Shown here: one piece after another, positions 10,402 through 17,975 of the stretch
How positions within the stretch are numbered: the first letter of the stretch is position 1
Layout: every line of letters starts with the position of its first letter
Assembly: GCA_041908445.1 (NCBI GenBank)
Contig: JAYRFK010000130.1
Location: forward strand, 21,269-85,268
DNA: 64,000 bases
Direction of reading: 5' to 3'
Source of the DNA: JAEUJM01 sp041908445
Lineage (GTDB): Bacteria; Actinomycetota; Acidimicrobiia; Acidimicrobiales; DATDAH01
Notes under the pieces: generated by a model
Databases searched by the model: none
The model's input: only the letters and a program-made list of their open reading frames with translations
Told to the model about the DNA's origin: nothing
Made by a program: the position numbers and the translations under genes

Positions 10402-11646
10402 CTACTCCGCCAGCGGTTCGAACGGGTTCACGAACTCACCGGTCAGGGGGACCGTCGCGCCGTCCTCGACCTGGTTGAACAAGACGTGGGTGTTGAACGT
10501 GCGCTCGAAGGTCGGGATGCCGACGAGCGGCTCCTGGAAGGAGAAGGGTGGGATGATCCCGAGGTCGATCTCGCCCAGCTCCTCGAGCGCGGCCGTGATC
10601 GACGGGCCGGTCAGGTCGGAGGCCTCGGCCGCGGCCAGGGCGAAGATCTGGACCCCCGCCCAGGCGTTCACGGCGACGTCGTCGTAGGCGAACTCCTCAC
10701 CCGAGGCGTCGAAGTCGGCGACGACGTCGGCCATCTCGTCGTACTCGTCGGACACGGGCAGGAAGAAGCTGGTCAGGTAGACGCCTTCGGCGTCGTCCCC
10801 CAACTCCTCGACCGAGGTGGGGTCGAGGGCCGCCTGGGGCGCGATCAGGTCGACGTCGGCGCCGGCCTGGCGGGCGGCCACCACGAAGCGGGTGGCGTCG
10901 GCCGTGGTGAGCGCGATGGCGACCGCCCCGACCCCGTCGGACGAGGCCGCCACCGCCGTCGACAGGTCGGGGGTGTTGGGGGCCACGGGCGTCTGGTTGG
11001 CCACCGTGCCGCCGTTGGGCTCGCTCCCCAGGCCAACGGCGCCGGCGGCGAGTTGGCCCCCCTCGATGTCGACGTAGGCCACGCCCACCTCGTCGACCCC
11101 GATCTCGGACGCCAGCGCGCCCATGGCGACCGCGTATCCGGCCGTGCCGAGGGTGATCGGGTACGCCGCCGGGCTCTGGAAGTCGACGCCGCCGACGCCG
11201 AGGTTGGCGATGCTCGGGATCCCCGCCTCCTCCAGCACCGGCAGGTACGCCGCCCCCTGGGTGGTGGTGCTGCCGATCACCGCGGCGAATTCCTCGTCCA
11301 CGGCCTGGCGGGCGCAGGCCGCGGCGGCGTTGGCGTTGCGCTCGGCGTCGCACAGTTCGATCTCGACGGGGCGGCCGTCGATCCCGCCGTCGCGGTTGAT
11401 GCCGTCGGCCGCCGCCTGGGCGCCACCCTCGAGGTTGGAGAAGTCCTCGCCGAGGCCCTCGACGTCGGCCAGGGCCATCAGCCGGACCGGCTCCCCGGTC
11501 AGGGCGTCGGCCGGATCGGCGGCGTCGGTGGTGTCCGGCGCCTCCGTCCCCGACGAGCTGTCGCCCTCGTCCCCGCCGTCGTCGCTGCTGCACGCGGTCA
11601 GCGCGAGCACGAACGCGATCACCACCAGAAGCGTGCGCTTCTTCAT
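10402..11646 (-). CDS. livK: LivK-type substrate-binding lipoprotein
   Basis: 414 residues. A signal peptide ends in a lipobox (LALTAC), followed by an acidic Ser/Asp linker, then a periplasmic-binding fold of the Peripla_BP_6 type: VRLMALADVEG, GGIDGRPVEIELCDAERNAN, FAAVIGSTTTQGA, ANLGVGGVDFQSP and GVAYVDIEGGQLAAG. It would sit on the outer face of the membrane and deliver solute to the LivHMG/LivF importer encoded next. First gene of the nine-gene operon; the ATG at 11646 follows a G-rich ribosome site. Two palindromic operators and a promoter lie just upstream. Confidence 0.9.
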   Translation of the reverse strand: MKKRTLLVVIAFVLALTACSSDDGGDEGDSSSGTEAPDTTDAADPADALTGEPVRLMALADVEGLGEDFSNLEGGAQAAADGINRDGGIDGRPVEIELCDAERNANAAAACARQAVDEEFAAVIGSTTTQGAAYLPVLEEAGIPSIANLGVGGVDFQSPAAYPITLGTAGYAVAMGALASEIGVDEVGVAYVDIEGGQLAAGAVGLGSEPNGGTVANQTPVAPNTPDLSTAVAASSDGVGAVAIALTTADATRFVVAARQAGADVDLIAPQAALDPTSVEELGDDAEGVYLTSFFLPVSDEYDEMADVVADFDASGEEFAYDDVAVNAWAGVQIFALAAAEASDLTGPSITAALEELGEIDLGIIPPFSFQEPLVGIPTFERTFNTHVLFNQVEDGATVPLTGEFVNPFEPLAE

Positions 11647-11664
11647 GCCGATTCCCCCCCGGAT

Positions 11665-11721
11665 GTAAGTGACGCTTACTTGATGTTAGTGATGCTTACA
11701 TCAGCCGTCAGACAACGTCAA
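11665..11721 (-). promoter_or_regulatory. livK promoter with tandem palindromic operators
   Basis: Two 15-base inverted repeats lie exactly 20 bases apart: GTAAGTGACGCTTAC (11665-11679) and GTTAGTGATGCTTAC (11685-11699). On the minus strand TTGACG (11721-11716) and TAAGCA (11698-11693) are 17 bases apart and make a plausible sigma-70 promoter. The distal palindrome covers the -10 and the proximal one the first transcribed bases. This suits repression by the operon's own TetR regulator, though another regulator is possible. Confidence 0.65.
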
Positions 11722-11736
11722 GAGGCGAACCCGGGC

Positions 11737-11784
11737 GAACTCGAGGCAAGGGCGCGCGGCCGGCGCGCGCTAGTGCCTCGAGAA
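11737..11784 (+). repeat. 48-nt palindromic element, copy B
   Basis: Same length and ends as copies A and C, in inverse orientation to A. Outer arms CTCGAGGCA (11740-11748) and TGCCTCGAG (11774-11782) pair; after a small mismatch the GC-rich inner segments (11752-11758 with 11764-11770) pair again, so nearly the whole unit is one hairpin. The stop codon and last few codons of the alpha-galactosidase gene (stop at 11770-11772) lie inside the element. Confidence 0.75.
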
Positions 11785-13512
11785 CGGCGGGGCGAGGGGG
11801 ATGGCCTGGCCGACGCCGCTGCGGAGTTGCGTCGGGATGGGGTGGTCGCCGGCGCCGGCGAGCAGGTCGTCGCAGCGGGCGGCCACGCCCTCGACCGCGG
11901 CCGCGTCGGAGGCGCGGCCGAGGGCGAGGGCCTCGTCGAGCAGGGCGCGCTCGGCGGGGCCGAGGAGGGCGAGGTCGTCGGAGACGATGGCCATGCCACC
12001 GGACACGCCGACGGCCAGCGCCCACGCCCGGGCGGCCTCCGGCGAGAGCTGGGTCTCGGAGGTTCGCAGCATGATGCAGTCCGGGTCGTTCAGCCAGAGG
12101 CGGCGGTGGAGGAACGAGCGGGCGAGGGTGGAGCGCCACGCCCCCTTGGTCGCGGGGCTGACCTCCTCGTAGCCGGGCATCGCGAACTCGTCGATGCGCT
12201 CCCACGAGGGGGACACGTCGGGGCCGATGCGCATGCCGTCGACCACGCCGACGACCGAGCCCAGCGGGCAGCCGCAGGCGAGGATGAAGGTGTCGTCGCC
12301 GGCGCCGCGGCGGATGGCCTCGTAGCCCCGGCGCACCCGCTCGGCCGGCGTCGCCGTCGGGTCGTGCCAGCGGCCCCGGTCGAGCGCCGGCGCACAGGTG
12401 AAGTCCAGCTTCAGGTAGCGGTAGCCCATGTCGACCAGCGCGGCGGCGGTGTCGGCCAGGTGCTGCTGCACCTCGGGGTGCGTCGTGTCGAGGGTGCCCT
12501 GGAAGCCGTCCCAGTCGGGGTTCCACCAGCCCATGAGGAGGTCCTCGTCGGTGCCGGCGAGGGTGACGTCGCGGGCGGCCCACTCCGGGTGGGCGGACAG
12601 CACCGCCGAGCGGGGGTGGGCGATGAACGGCGCCATCCAGATGCCGGGCGTGTACCCGGCGCCGGCGATGTCGGCGGCCAGGCGGTCGACGCCCGACGAG
12701 AACTTGTCGTTGGTGACGAGCCAATCGCCGATGGCGGCCTGGTAGCCGTCGTCCACCTGGAACACCGTGAAGGGCCAGTCGCCGGCGAGGGCCAGGTTCG
12801 ACCGCACGTGCTCCTCGGTGAGCGAGTGGAAGTAGTGGTACCAGCTGCACCAGCCCGCCTGGAACGGGGCGTCGACCCGGGCGCCCTCGGCCCGGCCGGT
12901 CTCGGCCGCCCAGCCCTCGAGCAGCTCGACGACGTCGGGCCCCTCGTCGACGACCACGTCGTGGAGGTCGCGGGAGTCGCCGGCCGGCAGCGTCGCCCCG
13001 CCGAGGAACGCCTCCGCGACCACCTCGACCGTGCCGTCCCCGCCCGCGGCGCGGCGGACCCGGAGGGTGCCCTCGTGGGTCGCGCCACCGACGAAGCCGA
13101 CGAGGTGGGCGGGGTCGTCGCCACCCACGGCCCGGAACGCGGTCACCTGCTCGGAGCGCACCTCGCCCTCGGGGGCGATCGCCGGGTTCGCGTGGTGCAC
13201 CCGACGGGCGAAGTCGATGATGTCCTCCATCATCGGGTCGCCCGCCTGCGTGCGGGACGGGTCGACGTGCTCGCCGAGGGTCACGGCGCCCGTCGGCGAC
13301 CACGACTGGTAGCCCTGCTGGAACACCCGGACGGGCCCGGCACCGACGGCGCCGTCGAGGCGCAGGACGAGGCGCACGGCGGTGACCGCCGCCCCCGCGT
13401 CGCCCTGGTTGGCCACCGACCAGGACCACCGCCCGGGGCCGGCCTCGCGCACCGTCACCTCGAGCGCCGGGCTCGCCGGCACGACCTCGGTCCGCAGCAC
13501 CGTCATCGTCAT
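11770..13512 (-). CDS. Alpha-galactosidase, glycoside hydrolase family 36 type
   Basis: 580 residues, cytoplasmic (no signal peptide). An N-terminal beta-sandwich precedes a TIM barrel. Seen: GWCSWYHYF, VDDGYQAAIGDW, GIWMAPFIAH, the nucleophile Asp in YLKLDFTCAP, and the acid/base Asp in MRIGPDVSPSW, as in GH36/clan GH-D. It removes terminal alpha-galactosyl residues from oligosaccharides. The ATG at 13512 lies 7 bases after TAGAAC. The last residues (FSRH) and the stop are contributed by palindromic element copy B, so the natural C-terminus may have been altered. Neighbouring genes do not suggest a sugar-uptake operon. Confidence 0.85.
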   Translation of the reverse strand: MTMTVLRTEVVPASPALEVTVREAGPGRWSWSVANQGDAGAAVTAVRLVLRLDGAVGAGPVRVFQQGYQSWSPTGAVTLGEHVDPSRTQAGDPMMEDIIDFARRVHHANPAIAPEGEVRSEQVTAFRAVGGDDPAHLVGFVGGATHEGTLRVRRAAGGDGTVEVVAEAFLGGATLPAGDSRDLHDVVVDEGPDVVELLEGWAAETGRAEGARVDAPFQAGWCSWYHYFHSLTEEHVRSNLALAGDWPFTVFQVDDGYQAAIGDWLVTNDKFSSGVDRLAADIAGAGYTPGIWMAPFIAHPRSAVLSAHPEWAARDVTLAGTDEDLLMGWWNPDWDGFQGTLDTTHPEVQQHLADTAAALVDMGYRYLKLDFTCAPALDRGRWHDPTATPAERVRRGYEAIRRGAGDDTFILACGCPLGSVVGVVDGMRIGPDVSPSWERIDEFAMPGYEEVSPATKGAWRSTLARSFLHRRLWLNDPDCIMLRTSETQLSPEAARAWALAVGVSGGMAIVSDDLALLGPAERALLDEALALGRASDAAAVEGVAARCDDLLAGAGDHPIPTQLRSGVGQAIPLAPPFSRH

Positions 13513-13547
13513 GGCGACCGTTCTAGTGCGACCGGCCGATGGAGTCG

Positions 13548-16199
13548 TCAGATCCAGGGACGCGGGTCCGACAGCAGCGCGACGAGCTCCGCCGCCGGCG
13601 CGGGCCGGGAGAAGAAGTAGCCCTGCACCACGTCGCACCCGAGCTCGTGCAGCACCGCGAGCTGCGACTCGGTCTCCACGCCCTCGGCCACGACGGTGAA
13701 CCCGAGGGACTGCCCGAGCACGATGGCGGCCGAGATGATGGCCCGGTCGGGCGAGCCCGGCCGCTCGAGGCCGGCCACGAAGGACTGATCGATCTTGAGG
13801 TGGTTGGCCATCGGGAAGCGCCGCACGTAGTCGAGGGTGGCGTAGCCCGTCCCGAAGTCGTCGATGGCGAAGCCGACCCCGGTGTCGCACAGCTGGCGCA
13901 GGGTCTCGACCAGGCCGAGGCCGGCGGCGAGGGCGGACTCGGTGACCTCGAAGCAGAGCCGGCGGGGCGAGATGCCGGTCTCGTCGACGACCCGCGCCAC
14001 CCGCTCGAGGAAGTGCTCGTCGGCGAGCTGGCGCACCGACAGGTTGACCATCATCGTCAGGTCGGGCACGAGGTCGCGCCACGCCGCCAGCTGCCGGGCG
14101 GCGACCTCGAGCACCCGCTCGCCGAGGGGGACGATGAGCCCGATGTCCTCCGCGGCGGGGATGAACTCGGCCGGCGACACCAGGCCGTGGCCGGGACGGT
14201 CCCAGCGGGCGAGGGCCTCGACGGCGATGACCGCACCGGTGCGGACGTCGATGAGCGGCTGGTAGTGGACGACGATCTGGTCCTCGGCCACGGCGAGGTG
14301 CAGCTCGCGCTCGAGGTCGAGGCGCTTGACCACCTGGCGGTGCAGGTCCTCCTCGAAGACCTCGTAGCGGGACCGGCCCCGCTCCTTGGCCCGGTACATG
14401 GCGGCGTCGGCGTTGCGGACGAGGGACTCCGCCTCGTGGGCGAGGTCGCCCACGGTGCTGCCCCGGGATCCCGTCGCGGTCCCTGCGCCGCCGCCGGCCA
14501 GGGCGATGCCCACGCTGGCCCGGACGAAGACGGTGGTGTCGTCGAGCTCGAAGGGCGGCTCGAGCTCCATGGCCAGTCGGGTGGCGACCGCGGCGGCACC
14601 GGCCTCACCGTCGACGTCTTCGCACACCAGCAGGAACTCGTCCCCACCGAAGCGGCCCACGGTGTCGCCCGCCCGCAGGGGCCGGTGGAAGCGGGTGGCC
14701 ACCTGTTGGAGGAGGCGGTCGCCGGCCGCGTGGCCGAGGCTGTCGTTGATCACCTTGAAGTCGTCGAGGTCGATGAAGAGCACGGCCACGGTCGTGCCGA
14801 GACGGCGGGACCGGGCCAGCGCCTGCTCGATCCGGTCGAGCAGCAGGGAGCGGTTGGGAAGCCCGGTGAGCTTGTCGTGCAGGGCTTCGTGCTCGAGGGT
14901 GGCCTCGAACTCGGAGCGCTCGAGGGCGATCGCGGCGAGGTGGGTCGCCCGCTCGAGCAGCACCTGCTCGTCCGCCGACGGTCCCCGCGCCTCGGGCAGG
15001 TAGACCGCGAGCGCACCGAGGAGCGCCCCGCTGCCGGGCGCGTTGAGCCGCATGGCCCAGCAGGCCTTGAGGCCGTGGGCCACCACTTCACCGCGGGCCG
15101 GCGCCCAGCGGAAGTCGGTCTCGATGTCGTCGTAGATCACCGCGGCCGGGCCGGGGGCCCGCAGCGAGCGGCCGAGCGTGGACGTGCCCGGCACGGCGTC
15201 GATGGCCGCGATCACCGCCGGCGGCATGGACGGCGCCACGCCGATGCGGACGTGGCCGTCGCCGTCGAGGCGACCGATCGAGCACACCGCCTCGGGGATC
15301 CGGCTCTCGAGCAGGGCCACGACCGCCGCGAGGGTGTCCTCCACCGGCAGGCCGCGGGCCACCCGCTCGAGCAGGCCGCTCTGCTCGGCCAGCAGCTCGG
15401 CGACGGCCCGATGGCGGGAGATGTCGCGACAGTTCAACGCGATGCCCCGCACCGACGGCAGGTCGAGGAGGTTGGTCGCCATCACGCTGAGGTGGCGCCA
15501 GGTCCCGTCGGCGTGGTGGGCCCGCAGCTCGGTCGGGGTGCGGGCCGCGATGCCGCGCACCTCCTCGCCGAAGTGCTCCATGACCCGCGCCAGGTCGTCG
15601 GGGTGGACGAGCTCGAAGCAGCTCCGGCCGACGAGCTCCTCGGGGGACAGGCCGAGCACGTGGCGCAGGGCCGGCCCGGCGTACGTGACGATGCCCTCGC
15701 CGTCGGTCTGGATGAGGACGTCGTCGGTGTTCTCGATGATGGCGCGCGCCCACTGCTCGGTACGGCGCAGCGTCGCCTCGGTGGCGGCCACGTCGGAGAC
15801 GTCCCGGAGGATCCACAGCTGGCTGGTCGGCTCGCTCCAGAGGGTGACGTACTTGGCCTCCACCACGAACGGTGTGCCGTCGCGGCGGTGCAGCGTGAGG
15901 CGCTGGTGCACCGGGATGCCCTGCTCCATGGCGTCGAGGAGCTCGTCGACGAGCGCCCCGTCGGTCTTCGGCCCGATGAGGCAGCCGGGCGACCGGCCGA
16001 GGATGTCGTCGGCGAGCCAGCCGGTCAGCCGCTCGAACGCCTCGTTGACCCACAGGACCGCGTGCAGGCCGCCCGGCACCGCGGTGGCGACGAGCAGGGC
16101 ATCGCTGACCTGGGCGGCGGCGACGTGGAAGGCCTCGGCTCGGACCGCGGCCATCGCTCGGTGGTCCGAGCGGGCGTCGGGGAGGCGGGCGTCGCTCAT
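13548..16199 (-). CDS. PAS-PAS-GAF-GGDEF-EAL cyclic-di-GMP protein
   Basis: 883 residues. Two PAS domains (about 25-135, with NEAFERLTGW, and 150-265, with GLSPEELVGRSCFELVHPDD), a GAF-like domain (about 275-430), GGDEF (about 440-600, intact RFGGDEF), and EAL (about 620-880, EALARWD, DDFGTGYATLDYV). Both catalytic signatures appear intact, so synthesis and breakdown of c-di-GMP are both possible. No membrane segment, hence a soluble sensor. The ATG overlaps the stop of the MBL hydrolase gene (ATGA), which ties it to the nickel-transport operon. GGDEF and EAL modules are closely similar to those of the protein at 27342. Confidence 0.93.
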   Translation of the reverse strand: MSDARLPDARSDHRAMAAVRAEAFHVAAAQVSDALLVATAVPGGLHAVLWVNEAFERLTGWLADDILGRSPGCLIGPKTDGALVDELLDAMEQGIPVHQRLTLHRRDGTPFVVEAKYVTLWSEPTSQLWILRDVSDVAATEATLRRTEQWARAIIENTDDVLIQTDGEGIVTYAGPALRHVLGLSPEELVGRSCFELVHPDDLARVMEHFGEEVRGIAARTPTELRAHHADGTWRHLSVMATNLLDLPSVRGIALNCRDISRHRAVAELLAEQSGLLERVARGLPVEDTLAAVVALLESRIPEAVCSIGRLDGDGHVRIGVAPSMPPAVIAAIDAVPGTSTLGRSLRAPGPAAVIYDDIETDFRWAPARGEVVAHGLKACWAMRLNAPGSGALLGALAVYLPEARGPSADEQVLLERATHLAAIALERSEFEATLEHEALHDKLTGLPNRSLLLDRIEQALARSRRLGTTVAVLFIDLDDFKVINDSLGHAAGDRLLQQVATRFHRPLRAGDTVGRFGGDEFLLVCEDVDGEAGAAAVATRLAMELEPPFELDDTTVFVRASVGIALAGGGAGTATGSRGSTVGDLAHEAESLVRNADAAMYRAKERGRSRYEVFEEDLHRQVVKRLDLERELHLAVAEDQIVVHYQPLIDVRTGAVIAVEALARWDRPGHGLVSPAEFIPAAEDIGLIVPLGERVLEVAARQLAAWRDLVPDLTMMVNLSVRQLADEHFLERVARVVDETGISPRRLCFEVTESALAAGLGLVETLRQLCDTGVGFAIDDFGTGYATLDYVRRFPMANHLKIDQSFVAGLERPGSPDRAIISAAIVLGQSLGFTVVAEGVETESQLAVLHELGCDVVQGYFFSRPAPAAELVALLSDPRPWI

Positions 16200-17197
16200 C
16201 CGGCGTCGGGCCCGCCCGGAGGCGGGGTGGTCGGGTCGGCGGTCGGGTGCACGTGGGGGTGGGCGTGGGCGTGGCCGTGGGAGTGGCCGGCGCCCGCGCG
16301 CTGGTCCAACCAGCGGCGGAACCCGGCGGCGTTCGAGTGGATGCCGTTGAGGGTCTCGAGCTTCTCCCGCAGCGCCGGGTCCACGCCGTCGAGGTCGGCC
16401 GCGAACTCGGCGTCGAGGGCGGCGGCGATGTCACGGTCCTCCCGCCACGCCGCCTCGGCCACCTCGGCCCAGCGCCGCAGGATGTCGTGGGCCTCCTCGA
16501 GGATCTCGCCCGGGTCGGGGACGAGGCCGAAGTGGGCGAGGGCGATCCCCGCCGGCCGCCGCTCGGCGAAGCGGTCGAGGCTGTGCAGCGCCTGGTCGAG
16601 GTCGAAGTCGGGCGGTGGCGTGGCCGGCCGCAGGATGCCGGCGTCGGGGAGGCGCACGCCGACGGCGTCGCCCGCGAAGAGGATGCCGCTCTCGGAGTCG
16701 TGCAGCGCCAGGTGGTGCTTGGCGTGGCCCGGCGAGTCGACGGTGGTCAGGGTGCGCCCGCCGCCGATGGCGATGGCCTCGCCGTCGGCGAGCACGTGCA
16801 CCCGCTCGGCCGGCGTGGGGTCGAGGCGGCCGTAGAGGGAGTCGAGCAGGTCGCCGTAGACGGTCGCGGCCGAGGCGACGAGGCGGCTGGGGTCGACGAG
16901 GTGGCGGGCGCCCCGCTCGTGCACGTAGACGGTGGCGTTCGGGAAGGCCCGGACCACGTCGCCCACCCCGCCGGCGTGGTCGAGGTGGATGTGGGTGACG
17001 GCGATCCCGGCCAGCTCGGTCGGGGACACCCCGAGGCCGTCGAGGGCGGCGAGGAGCTCGTCGACCGAGCTCTGGCTGCCGGTCTCGACCAGCACCGGCG
17101 CCGGTCCCTCGATCAGGTAGCCCGCGGTGACGCGCTCCCACCCACCCAGCAGGGTGTCGATCTGGCGCACCCCGGGCCCGATGAGGACGTCGGCCAT
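16196..17197 (-). CDS. MBL-fold metallo-hydrolase with His-rich C-terminal tail
   Basis: 333 residues from the ATG at 17197. The metallo-beta-lactamase signature THIHLDHAGG (about residue 78), a later SPGHAKHHLAL, and the metal-bridging Asp in FAGDAVGV give a two-metal hydrolase core. The last 30 residues are unusual: a run of His alternating with Gly, Ala and Pro (GHSHGHAHAHPHVH), a likely Ni/Zn/Co-binding tail like those of nickel chaperones. The gene lies 48 bases downstream of cbiO in the Nur-controlled transporter operon, so a metal storage or delivery role is a reasonable guess. Substrate unknown. Confidence 0.85.
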   Translation of the reverse strand: MADVLIGPGVRQIDTLLGGWERVTAGYLIEGPAPVLVETGSQSSVDELLAALDGLGVSPTELAGIAVTHIHLDHAGGVGDVVRAFPNATVYVHERGARHLVDPSRLVASAATVYGDLLDSLYGRLDPTPAERVHVLADGEAIAIGGGRTLTTVDSPGHAKHHLALHDSESGILFAGDAVGVRLPDAGILRPATPPPDFDLDQALHSLDRFAERRPAGIALAHFGLVPDPGEILEEAHDILRRWAEVAEAAWREDRDIAAALDAEFAADLDGVDPALREKLETLNGIHSNAAGFRRWLDQRAGAGHSHGHAHAHPHVHPTADPTTPPPGGPDAG

Positions 17198-17245
17198 CCG
17201 GGCAGTTTTCCACAGGCGGGGCCGCCCCCGGCCCACGAGGCCCCG

Positions 17246-17974
17246 TCAGGCGAGGCGGAGGCCGGCCGGGAGGGCCAGGCGGTGGGCGGCGAGCCGGTCG
17301 GCGTCGGCCAGCAGGGCGGCGGTGGCGTCGTCCGCCACGACCCGGCCCTCGTCGAGCACCACGGCCCGCGGGCAGAGCTCGAGGGCGTAGGGCAGGTCGT
17401 GGGTCACCACGACGAGGGTGAGGTCGAGGTCGGCCAGGACGGCGGCGAGCTCGCTGCGCGACGCCGGGTCGAGGTTGGCCGACGGCTCGTCGAGCACGAG
17501 GGTGGTCGGCCGCATGGCCAGCACGGTGGCCACCGCCACCCGCCGGCGCTCCCCCACGCTCAGGTGGTGTGGGGCGCGGTCCACGGCCGCGCCCATGCCG
17601 ACCGCGTCGAGGGCCTCCACCACCCGGGCGTCGACCTCGTCGGGTTCGAGGCCGAGGTTGGCGGGCCCGAACGCGACGTCCTGGCGGACGGTGGGGCAGA
17701 ACAGCTGGTCGTCGGGGTCCTGGAAGACGAGGCCGACGCGGCGGCGGATCTCCCGCAGCGCCGCCTTGTCCGCGGTGTCGAGGCCGTCGACGCTCACCCG
17801 CCCCGCGCTCGGCGCCAGCACCCCGTTGAGGTGCAGGACGAGGGTGGTCTTGCCCGCCCCGTTGGGCCCGAGCACGGCGACGCGCTCGCCGGTCGCCACC
17901 GAGAGGTCGACACCACGGAGCGCCTGGCGGCCGTCCGGGTAGGCGTGGTGGACGCCGGCCAGCTCGACGCCCAC
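17246..17974 (-). CDS. cbiO: CbiO-type ECF transporter ATPase (nickel/cobalt)
   Basis: 242-residue energy-coupling ATPase. Walker A GPNGAGKTT, Q-loop VFQDPDDQLFCPTV (the PDDQ phrase is typical of ECF ATPases), signature LSVGERRRVAVATVL, Walker B TLVLDEPSANLDP, switch His VVTHDLPYAL. It powers the fused membrane component encoded one base upstream (stop at 17976). As a single ATPase gene it probably acts as a homodimer. The opening HHAYPDGRQALRGVDL is typical of CbiO/NikO. Confidence 0.92.
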   Translation of the reverse strand: MGVELAGVHHAYPDGRQALRGVDLSVATGERVAVLGPNGAGKTTLVLHLNGVLAPSAGRVSVDGLDTADKAALREIRRRVGLVFQDPDDQLFCPTVRQDVAFGPANLGLEPDEVDARVVEALDAVGMGAAVDRAPHHLSVGERRRVAVATVLAMRPTTLVLDEPSANLDPASRSELAAVLADLDLTLVVVTHDLPYALELCPRAVVLDEGRVVADDATAALLADADRLAAHRLALPAGLRLA

Positions 17975-17975
17975 G

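Noticed and set aside
13539..16835. A 1098-codon plus-strand frame opposite the GGDEF/EAL gene
   Set aside because: Antisense shadow of a clear PAS/GAF/GGDEF/EAL protein, with Asp/His/Gly/Val-rich composition and no domain.
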